This document shows, in pieces, positions 1-5,410 of a stretch of DNA of 9,161 bases. The notes below the pieces were generated by a model, which did no database searches, was not told the DNA's origin, and worked only from the letters and a program-made list of their open reading frames with translations. Origin of the DNA: Syntrophales bacterium (GTDB lineage Bacteria > Desulfobacterota > Syntrophia > Syntrophales > UBA8958); contig JALNVY010000090.1 of the NCBI GenBank assembly GCA_023231165.1, forward strand, positions 1 through 9,161, written 5' to 3'. How positions within the stretch are numbered: the first letter of the stretch is position 1; each line of letters opens with the position of its first letter. The position numbers were made by a program, and so were the translations under genes.

Positions 1-1413
1 ATTGTACTTCTGCCCTTCCTGCTTGAGGGTGTTCATGAAGCCCACGAGCCCCAGTTTCGCGGAGGAGTAGTTGGTCTGGCCGAAATTGCCGTAGAGCCCC
101 GCCGCAGAAGTGGTCATGATGATGCGGCCGTAGCCGTTGTCCCGCATGACCTGGAAGGCGGGCTTGGTGACGTGGTAGGCCCCGTTCAGATGGACGTCCA
201 TGACGGCCCGCCAGTTATCCGGTTCCATCTTGAGGATGCCCTTGTCCCGCAGGATGCCTGCATTATTGATGAGGATGTCCACCCTGCCGAAGGCGGCGAG
301 GGCGGTCTTGATAATCCCTTCCCCTCCCTCCGGAGTGGCGACGTTGTCATAGTTGGCGACAGCTTCTGCGCCAAGGGCCTTGATTTCTGCGACGACCTTG
401 TCGGCAGGTGAGCTCGATCCGCTTCCGGCCCCGTCCCGAGCCCCGCCGAAGTCGTTGATGACGACTTTAGCCCCCCGTTTGGCCAATTCGAGGGCATAAA
501 CACGGCCTAGACCTCCTCCGGCCCCCGTTACCACCGCTACCCGGCCGTCGTAACGGATCTCGTCCTTATCTGTGGGCACGGGTCCGTATTCGAAGATGCC
601 GTTATCGATGACGACATCGCCGGTTTTGGCGTTGAGGGTCCGCCACACGGCTTTTCCAGCGCTGTCCTTCCAGATCAGCGTTTTGATAGGTTCGCCGGGA
701 TACAGTGTCTTCGAGAAACGGCAGGCAAAGCGTCGGACGAACTCGGGCTGCCCCGGGGTCAACTTCGACATCAGGGCGCGGCAGGCGAATCCGTAAGTGC
801 ACAGACCGTGCATGATGGGCTTTTCGAAGCCTACTTTGCGGGCGAAATCAGGATCGACATGAAGCTGAAAGATATCACCGGAGAGGCGATAAATCAGCGG
901 TTGATCCGGCGAGGGCTGGGCCTCGACGATAAAATCAGGCGCTCGCTCCGGAAAGACGAACGGTGTGGCTGTTCCCTCCTCGCCACCGAAATTGCCGTCG
1001 AGGCGGCTAAAGATGGTAATGATATTCTTAAAGAGCTTCTTGCCACCGGCGTCGTGGGTGTCGCCCTCGGCAATGACGATGGCCCCCTTGTCCTTCTTAT
1101 CGTAGTAATGGGTAATGGCCCCTTCCGTAGTCAGAATTCCCGCAGTGGGAATTGGTCCGTAGAAGATAATGTCCTGCTCGCCGTGGAGAATGCCGGCCAG
1201 GTTGACGTTGGAAGCCCCGGCCACGTGCCAGAAGAAATCGAAGATACTGGCGACGGAAAAGCTCGGGATAACCTTGAGGTTCTTTTCGTAAACATAATCC
1301 AGTTCGTCAAAGCCCGCCCCGACCCCGAGGGCATACAGAACCGCGTCCTTCCAGTCGTAGGTCTTGGTGACGGGGCCAATCTTCTTGCCGATTGCTTCCA
1401 AATTGATCGCCAT
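1..1413 (-). CDS. Hydratase-2 (MaoC-like) / short-chain dehydrogenase fusion, MFE-2-type beta-oxidation enzyme, partial (runs off left edge)
   Basis: My translation of the minus strand is open from ATG 1413 to the edge: 471 residues, no stop. Residues 1-285 resemble the hydratase-2 region of eukaryotic MFE-2 (HSD17B4): YALGVGAG near 37, LHGEQ near 96, then YRLSGDIFQLHVDP (175-188) and KPIMHGLCT (198-206). Residues 289-471 are a short-chain dehydrogenase: TGAGGGLG (296-303), NNAG (383-386), N410, S436, Y449 and K453, so the catalytic tetrad is complete. By family, the hydratase half adds water to trans-2-enoyl-CoA giving (3R)-3-hydroxyacyl-CoA and the dehydrogenase half oxidises it with NAD+, in the cytoplasm. 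The domain order is the reverse of HSD17B4, and the usual hydratase-2 Asn of the D-x-N-P-[LI]-H motif is Phe182, while Asp180 and His185 remain. The start is supported by GGAGGT 7 bases upstream. The C-terminus, possibly an SCP2 domain, is not visible. The physiological direction and substrate are unknown. Confidence 0.92.
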   Translation of the reverse strand, partial: MAINLEAIGKKIGPVTKTYDWKDAVLYALGVGAGFDELDYVYEKNLKVIPSFSVASIFDFFWHVAGASNVNLAGILHGEQDIIFYGPIPTAGILTTEGAITHYYDKKDKGAIVIAEGDTHDAGGKKLFKNIITIFSRLDGNFGGEEGTATPFVFPERAPDFIVEAQPSPDQPLIYRLSGDIFQLHVDPDFARKVGFEKPIMHGLCTYGFACRALMSKLTPGQPEFVRRFACRFSKTLYPGEPIKTLIWKDSAGKAVWRTLNAKTGDVVIDNGIFEYGPVPTDKDEIRYDGRVAVVTGAGGGLGRVYALELAKRGAKVVINDFGGARDGAGSGSSSPADKVVAEIKALGAEAVANYDNVATPEGGEGIIKTALAAFGRVDILINNAGILRDKGILKMEPDNWRAVMDVHLNGAYHVTKPAFQVMRDNGYGRIIMTTSAAGLYGNFGQTNYSSAKLGLVGFMNTLKQEGQKYN

Positions 1414-1420
1414 GATTATT

Positions 1421-1426
1421 ACCTCC
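1421..1426 (-). promoter_or_regulatory. Ribosome binding site of the hydratase/dehydrogenase fusion
   Basis: GGAGGT on the minus strand, 7 bases before ATG 1413. It is a near-perfect Shine-Dalgarno sequence and fixes the start of the fusion gene. Confidence 0.85.
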
Positions 1427-1477
1427 TGTTAATATTTCTCGAAAAATTAAAATTACCGAATTTGTTAAAGTTTAATT

Positions 1478-1530
1478 GGGGACGGTTCTATTTATTTCCA
1501 ATTTCCGCTTAAAAAAATATAAGCGTCCCC
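1478..1530. repeat. REP-like palindrome with GGGGACG / CGTCCCC ends
   Basis: GGGGACG at 1478-1484 is inverted at 1524-1530. Extending inward, the two 20-base arms match at 17 of 20 positions; the interior is AT-rich. From memory, GGGGACG-type palindromes are common intergenic repeats in deltaproteobacterial and related genomes and are often linked to Y1/RAYT transposases. No transposase lies in this window, so this would be a stand-alone copy. It lies in the spacer between two divergent genes, probably within the leader of the minus-strand gene. Confidence 0.6.
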
Positions 1531-1535
1531 ACTCA

Positions 1536-1563
1536 CTCTTAAGGCCTTAACCGCTTTTGTCAA
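1536..1563 (-). promoter_or_regulatory. Possible promoter of the hydratase/dehydrogenase fusion
   Basis: On the minus strand TTGACA (1558-1563) is followed after about 16-17 bases by a poor -10 (TAAGAG or a neighbouring frame). The -35 is perfect and the -10 weak, as often seen for regulated promoters. It would give a leader of roughly 115 bases containing the REP-like palindrome. Confidence 0.28.
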
Positions 1564-1571
1564 GGACAAAA
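1539..1571. promoter_or_regulatory. Two operator-like palindromes in the divergent spacer
   Basis: TTAAGGCCTTAA (1539-1550) is a perfect 12-base palindrome. Four bases on, TTTTGTC (1555-1561) and GACAAAA (1565-1571) form a perfect 7-base inverted repeat with a 3-base centre. A further TTGTCA/TGACAA pair (1557-1562, 1572-1577) overlaps it. The minus-strand reading of 1558-1563 is TTGACA, a consensus -35 hexamer pointing toward the fusion gene. The nesting suggests repressor sites, but no regulator gene is visible and the binding protein is unknown. Confidence 0.4.
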
Positions 1572-1597
1572 TGACAAGCAAAAGGGTATTTTCGGTC

Positions 1598-1628
1598 TTG
1601 CCCTTCTAACCGGAATCACATATATAAT
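1598..1628 (+). promoter_or_regulatory. Probable promoter of the small-protein/hydrolase pair
   Basis: TTGCCC (1598-1603) precedes TATATAAT (1621-1628). Using TATATA the spacing is 17 bases; using TATAAT (1623-1628) it is 19. The gene starts at 1666, leaving a leader of about 30 bases with a strong ribosome binding site. Confidence 0.45.
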
Positions 1629-1652
1629 CGTCGCATTTATTTTGGTAAATTC

Positions 1653-1657
1653 GGAGG
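1653..1657 (+). promoter_or_regulatory. Ribosome binding site deciding the start at 1666
   Basis: GGAGG, within a longer G-rich run, lies 8 bases before ATG 1666. An in-frame TTG at 1642 lies upstream of this site and would place it inside the coding region, so ATG 1666 is the better start. Confidence 0.8.
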
Positions 1658-1665
1658 GGGGCAGC

Positions 1666-1962
1666 ATGTTTCAGGAAACAGCCGGTCAATGGATCGAAGA
1701 GCTGGATAAGGAAGGCAAGTTAGCGAATCTTGATGAGGCGGGAAGAAAGGCCTTGATCCGGGATTATGCGACCCGGATCGAAGACTTTTTTGTCGTCGAG
1801 GTGACCAGGCAACTGGAGCCCATGGGCAAGGTGGCGGATTTCGAACGAATGCTCATTTGGGACACCCAGTACACCAATAAATTTCTCAACCAGACTATTC
1901 CGGGCTATCCGTCCTTCAAGATGGAGATCCTTGAGAAGGCCCGAAAAGCGATCCTCGGCTAA
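1666..1962 (+). CDS. Small protein of unknown function (98 residues), coupled to an MBL-fold hydrolase
   Basis: I do not recognise this family with confidence. The 98-residue product has no cysteine, no signal peptide and no membrane segment. It is rich in charged residues and appears mostly helical, with an acidic/basic N-terminal half (WIEELDKEGK, LDEAGRKALIRDYATRIEDFF) and a C-terminal part containing a conserved-looking IPGYPSF near residues 81-87 followed by a last helix. The layout, with a long helix and then a short helix ending in an I-P-x-Y/F turn, recalls DUF5663-type proteins, but this is from memory and weak. The gene has its own promoter-like sequence and strong ribosome binding site, and its TAA shares its last base with the ATG of the next gene. 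That predicts co-translation and suggests, without proving, a joint role with the hydrolase. Confidence 0.8.
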   Translation: MFQETAGQWIEELDKEGKLANLDEAGRKALIRDYATRIEDFFVVEVTRQLEPMGKVADFERMLIWDTQYTNKFLNQTIPGYPSFKMEILEKARKAILG

Positions 1963-2711
1963 TGAAAGTCATTTTTCTGGGTACCAACGGCTGGTATGAC
2001 ACGGCTACGGGCAACACGATCTGCACCCTTCTGAAGACAGCGGATTATGATATTCTTCTCGACGCGGGCAATGGTCTTGCCAAGGCCGACCGGTATGGCG
2101 TGGGGGAAAATGGACGACCTGTCTATCTCTTCCTGAGCCACTTCCACCTCGATCATGTCGTGGGGCTCCACACCCTGGCAAAATTTTCCTTTCCCGGCGG
2201 GCTGACCATCTGCGGTCCGGAAGGTTCCCGGTCCATCCTTCATACCCTCATCAATCAGCCTTTCACACTAGCCCTGCGCGACCTTCCTTATCCCGTCGCG
2301 ATCCTGGAATTACCCGCCGAGGTGGCGCAGCTTCCCTTCCCGACGGCAGCCTGGCCCCTTCTCCATGCCTCTCTTACCCTGGGATATCGGATCGAACTGG
2401 AGAACCTTGTGGTCAGCTATTGCCCCGATACCGGCTATTGTGAGAATGCCGTGCGCCTGTCCCGGGCGGCGGAGCTGGTAATTGCGGAATGCGCCTACCA
2501 GAGCGGCCAAGGCAGTGAAGACTGGCCCCATCTGAACCCGGAGACGGCGGCCCAAATCGCAAAAGAGGCCAAGGCCAAGCGCCTGGCCCTCGTCCATTTC
2601 GACGCCCGGATCTATCCCACCCTGGAACTGCGGCAGGTTGCCGAGCATGACGCCCGGGTCATCTTCCCTAATACCGCTGCCACAGTTGATGGGATGGAAA
2701 TAGAAATATAG
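1962..2711 (+). CDS. RNase Z-like metallo-beta-lactamase-fold hydrolase
   Basis: A 249-residue cytoplasmic protein with the full set of metal ligands of the RNase Z / phosphodiesterase branch of the metallo-beta-lactamase fold: SHFHLDH (H60, H62, D64, H65), H135 in a LLHASLTLGYRIE block close to the RNase Z H-x(5)-LGYRIE signature, D156 in PDTGYC and H212 in LVHFDA. By family this predicts a two-zinc phosphodiesterase. It is shorter than typical RNase Z (about 305 residues) and I see no long insertion corresponding to the tRNA-binding flexible arm, so tRNA 3'-end processing is not assured; cyclic-nucleotide or other phosphodiester substrates are possible. The ATG overlaps the previous gene's TAA by one base, and no Shine-Dalgarno sequence is evident, so translation probably depends on re-initiation. 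The gene converges with ktrA and is followed by a hairpin and T-run. Confidence 0.9.
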   Translation: MKVIFLGTNGWYDTATGNTICTLLKTADYDILLDAGNGLAKADRYGVGENGRPVYLFLSHFHLDHVVGLHTLAKFSFPGGLTICGPEGSRSILHTLINQPFTLALRDLPYPVAILELPAEVAQLPFPTAAWPLLHASLTLGYRIELENLVVSYCPDTGYCENAVRLSRAAELVIAECAYQSGQGSEDWPHLNPETAAQIAKEAKAKRLALVHFDARIYPTLELRQVAEHDARVIFPNTAATVDGMEIEI

Positions 2712-2752
2712 ATTCCTCTCCTTTCAAGGGGGAGGCTGGGAGGGGGATGGGG
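2711..2752 (+). repeat. C/G-rich intergenic hairpin after the hydrolase gene
   Basis: The segment beginning at the hydrolase stop contains a hairpin at 2715-2735 (CCTCTCCTT against AAGGGGGAGG, three-base loop, two G-U pairs) followed by a G-rich tract. From memory, similar CTCTCC...AAGGGGGAGG sequences recur between genes in many bacterial genomes. The G-U pairs exist only in plus-strand RNA; the minus-strand transcript would have C-A mismatches. Confidence 0.4.
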
Positions 2753-2785
2753 TTAAGTGATGGGACATTATCACTTGATTTTTTT
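2753..2785 (+). terminator. Probable intrinsic terminator of the plus-strand pair
   Basis: AAGTGAT (2755-2761) pairs with ATCACTT (2770-2776) around an 8-base loop. The stem extends to nine pairs with one G-U, and seven T residues follow at 2779-2785. The stem is AT-rich, so strength is uncertain. The 3' arm covers the ktrA stop codon (2771-2773), so the terminator of one gene is built into the end of the convergent one. The minus-strand reading has no T-run, so it would not stop ktrA transcripts in the same way. Confidence 0.55.
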
Positions 2786-3418
2786 GATATCCGTTTCCTT
2801 CCCCACGATTACCATCACCTCCCCGTCCTTGATGACAAAGCCGGCCTGGGGGACCATGTGGACCCGGTCCAACAGGACATCCCGGATGGCGATAACCTCG
2901 ATGTGGTATTTGTTACGTAATTGTAACTCGGCGATGGTCTTGCCGAAAAAGCTGTCCGGAGGGGCCATTTCAAAGATCATGTAGCCGTCGGAAAGGGGTA
3001 GATAGTCGAGAACGTTCGGGGAGATGATACTCTTGGCGACCTTGCCGGCGATTTCCTTTTCGGGGATGATCACATCCGTGGCGCCGACTTTTTCAAGGAT
3101 TAGTTTGTGTTCTTCATTGGGGGCCTTGACGATGATGTTCTTGACCTTGAGTTGTTTCATGTGCAGGGTAATCAAGGTGCTTGCGGCCAGATCCTCGCCG
3201 AAGGAAATGACGACGGTGTCGTCTTCCTGGACGCCGATCAGCTCCATAACCTCATTGTCGGTGCCATCGGCGACGATGGCCTTGGTGGAAAAATCTTTGA
3301 CCTTCTGTACGGCGTCCTTCTTTTTATCTATGGCATAGACCTCGAAGCCGCCCTCATAAAGTTCCCGGACGATATTGACGCCGAAGATTCCCAAACCGAT
3401 GACGATAACCCTTTTCAT
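2771..3418 (-). CDS. ktrA: Regulatory subunit of a Trk/Ktr potassium uptake system (KtrA-like, RCK domains)
   Basis: A 215-residue cytoplasmic protein. Residues 1 to about 125 are an RCK N (Rossmann) domain: MKRVIVIGLGIFG gives the G8-x-G10-x-x-G13 nucleotide loop, D31 ends the second strand, and VADGTD (49-54) is the usual block after the next strand. Residues from about 135 to the end fit an RCK C domain. By family it assembles as an octameric ring under the KtrB channel and gates potassium uptake in response to ATP/ADP or NAD(H), possibly also c-di-AMP. Its length matches KtrA/KtrC (about 220 residues), not the roughly 458-residue double-domain TrkA. AAGGAG (3426-3431) lies 7 bases before ATG 3418. 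The gene starts 14 bases after the ktrB stop, so the two are almost certainly co-transcribed. Confidence 0.95.
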   Translation of the reverse strand: MKRVIVIGLGIFGVNIVRELYEGGFEVYAIDKKKDAVQKVKDFSTKAIVADGTDNEVMELIGVQEDDTVVISFGEDLAASTLITLHMKQLKVKNIIVKAPNEEHKLILEKVGATDVIIPEKEIAGKVAKSIISPNVLDYLPLSDGYMIFEMAPPDSFFGKTIAELQLRNKYHIEVIAIRDVLLDRVHMVPQAGFVIKDGEVMVIVGKETDIKKIK

Positions 3419-3432
3419 TGTGTTACTCCTTT

Positions 3433-4800
3433 TTATCCCACCATGACCTGTTCTTCGGCATAGGTGATTCCCTTCTTCGGGGCGCTCCAGGCAAAGGCCA
3501 GGGTCAGGGGGCCCACCCGCCCGGCAAACATTATCAAAATAATTGCTAACTTCTGAATGTCATTCAGGTTTGCCGTAATACCCATGGAAAGACCCACGGT
3601 TCCAAAGGCCGACACGGTTTCAAATAGGTACTCTACGAAGAAATGGCGGCTCTGCAAGGGAGCCTCGGCGCCGCCGGCGAATAAAAGGAGGATGGAGGTA
3701 ATCAGACAGACGGAAAAGGCCGAGGCAATAGTGATGGAGATGGTTCGGCTAAGGATTTCCTTCGGTATGGTCCGGTTGAACATGTTGACCTCATCCTGGC
3801 CTTTGATCCGGTTCCAGATCATGAAAATCAGCAAAGCGAAGCTGGTCGTCTTGATACCGCCGCCGGTTGAACCGGGAGAGGCCCCGATGAACATGAGAAT
3901 AATCAGAATGAGAATTGTGGCGTTGGTGAGCTGTCCGATATCCACGGTATTGAAACCGCTGGTTCGGGCGGTGACGGACTGGAAGCAGGATGCGAGAAAC
4001 GATGTCTGGAAGGAGGCGTCCCGAAACAGGGAGTTCATCTCGAATAAGTAGAAGCATGCAGCCCCGCCGAAAATCAGTATCCCGGTCATGAGGAGGACAA
4101 TCCGTGAATGAATGGAGAGTTTCTTGATCCTTCCCCGGGTAAGAGCGGCGACTTCGTATTGGACTATGAAGCCGATGCCACCCAGGATGATGAGTCCCAT
4201 GATGGTCAGATTGACGATCCAGTCGTCCCGGTAATTCATGAGGCTGTTGGAAAACAGGGAGTAGCCGCAGTTATTGAAGGCGGAAACGGCATGGTAGATC
4301 GCCTGGTATAGGGCGTGTTCCGCCGGGAAATCGAAGGAGAAGCGAATGAAGAGCAGGAGAGCGCCCAGCCCCTCTATTATGAAGGTCGAAAGAAGGACCC
4401 ACTTCATGATGGGCAGAAAGTCCCGTCGGGGTGTATGGAGAAAAGTAGATTGGACAATTTCCCTCTCTTTGAAGGATATCCCCCGGCCCATCATCCCGAA
4501 GAAGACCACAGAAAAGGTAATGATGCCCAACCCTCCGATCTGAAACAGAGCCAGTGTTACGATCTGCCCCGCTAAGGAGAGGTCCTTGCCAATGTCGATT
4601 GTGGCCAAGCCCGTCACACAGACCGCCGATGTTGCGCTAAACAGGGCGTCGATAAAGGTAATCTGACCCTTGCCGGCGGAAAACGGGAGCCATAAAAGCA
4701 GGGCCCCCAGGAGGATTACCCCGGCAAAACTAAGAATAAATATCCGCGTCGGGGTGAACAGGTGAGAGAACGGAACTTTCAAGCGGGTCAAAAAGTCCAT
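3433..4800 (-). CDS. ktrB: Potassium-translocating membrane subunit (KtrB/TrkH family)
   Basis: A 455-residue inner-membrane protein with the four-fold M1-P-M2 architecture of the TrkH/Ktr/HKT superfamily. The four selectivity-filter loops are visible: TSAVCVTGL (G64), AFNNCGYSL (G179), TARTSGFNT (G282) and SAFGTVGLS (G403), each with the required glycine. GASPGSTGGGIKTTS (306-320) fits the flexible intramembrane gate of the third repeat, and a conserved-looking Arg lies at 428 (FAGRVGP). By family it moves K+ (often with Na+) inward and needs the KtrA ring. The start at 4800 is the first possible one: an in-frame TAG lies 12 bases upstream. The ribosome binding site is weak (TAGGT). ktrA follows 14 bases downstream; lspA ends 90 bases upstream. 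KtrB fits better than TrkH because its partner is a single-RCK protein. Confidence 0.95.
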   Translation of the reverse strand: MDFLTRLKVPFSHLFTPTRIFILSFAGVILLGALLLWLPFSAGKGQITFIDALFSATSAVCVTGLATIDIGKDLSLAGQIVTLALFQIGGLGIITFSVVFFGMMGRGISFKEREIVQSTFLHTPRRDFLPIMKWVLLSTFIIEGLGALLLFIRFSFDFPAEHALYQAIYHAVSAFNNCGYSLFSNSLMNYRDDWIVNLTIMGLIILGGIGFIVQYEVAALTRGRIKKLSIHSRIVLLMTGILIFGGAACFYLFEMNSLFRDASFQTSFLASCFQSVTARTSGFNTVDIGQLTNATILILIILMFIGASPGSTGGGIKTTSFALLIFMIWNRIKGQDEVNMFNRTIPKEILSRTISITIASAFSVCLITSILLLFAGGAEAPLQSRHFFVEYLFETVSAFGTVGLSMGITANLNDIQKLAIILIMFAGRVGPLTLAFAWSAPKKGITYAEEQVMVG

Positions 4801-4890
4801 GGTACCTATCTACTATCGGATAATAGTGGTTTTTGCATGTTCATGAGATGTTATGAATTTTTATGTGGGTGGACAGTTCCATCATGACAA
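4801..4890 (-). promoter_or_regulatory. lspA-ktrB spacer with a hairpin just before ktrB
   Basis: A 90-base gap. CTACTAT (4810-4816) and ATAGTGG (4823-4829) form a small imperfect hairpin next to the ktrB ribosome binding site. On the minus strand it could hinder initiation but carries one mismatch; on the plus strand five T residues follow it. A possible minus-strand promoter is TTGTCA (4885-4890) with an ACATAA/CATAAA -10 at 18-19 bases, which is weak. ktrBA may have its own promoter or be read through from ileS-lspA. Confidence 0.3.
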
Positions 4891-5400
4891 TTATCCTTGG
4901 CGGGGCGGAAGCGACCCCGGGGCGGATTTTTTCTGTTGGATAAGATGGATGAAAAGTATAAAGGCGCCGACGGAGATGGCTGAGTCAGCGATATTAAAAG
5001 CCGGCCAATGGGTCGTACCGAGATAGACATCGAGAAAATCGATCACTTCTCCGAAGCGGACCCGGTCGATGAGATTTCCGATGGCCCCGGAGAGGATCAT
5101 TCCCAGGGAGATCGTCAGGAGTTGGTCGCCGGCGGCATAGGTTCGCAGGTAATGGATGATGAGGCCGATGGCGGCAATGGTGACACCGATGAAAAAGACA
5201 TAGCGGAAGGTCGGCGATGCCCCGGCCAGAAAACCAAAGGCCGCCCCGGGATTCCGGATGTAGGTGATGCTGAAAAACCCCGGAATGACAGGGATGGACT
5301 CGTGCAAGGCCAACCCCGTATGTATGAAGTACTTGGTGACCTGATCGAGAACAAGCAGCAAGGCCACCGTCAACAGAAAAATCAGATTCTTTTTTTGCAT
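4891..5400 (-). CDS. lspA: Lipoprotein signal peptidase (signal peptidase II)
   Basis: A 169-residue inner-membrane aspartyl protease that removes the signal peptide from diacylglyceryl-prolipoproteins. Four membrane segments fit about residues 5-24, 66-86, 93-111 and 135-155. Family blocks are all present: DQVTK (19-23), RNPGAAFG (49-56), SGAIGNLIDR (104-113) with catalytic D112, GEVIDFLD (117-124), and FNIADSAIS (135-143) with catalytic D139. Length is typical. The start lies 10 bases after the ileS stop, a common bacterial pairing that predicts one transcript. No clear Shine-Dalgarno sequence precedes ATG 5400, so translation may be coupled to ileS termination. A short basic, Pro-rich C-terminal tail follows the last helix. 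Confidence 0.97.
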   Translation of the reverse strand: MQKKNLIFLLTVALLLVLDQVTKYFIHTGLALHESIPVIPGFFSITYIRNPGAAFGFLAGASPTFRYVFFIGVTIAAIGLIIHYLRTYAAGDQLLTISLGMILSGAIGNLIDRVRFGEVIDFLDVYLGTTHWPAFNIADSAISVGAFILFIHLIQQKKSAPGSLPPRQG

Positions 5401-5410
5401 AATGGCTGCG

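Noticed and set aside
808..1512. A 234-codon plus-strand open frame opposite the hydratase domain
   Set aside because: The minus-strand frame encodes clear hydratase-2 motifs through the same stretch. The plus frame has no family resemblance and no good ribosome binding site, and it runs into the REP-like repeat.
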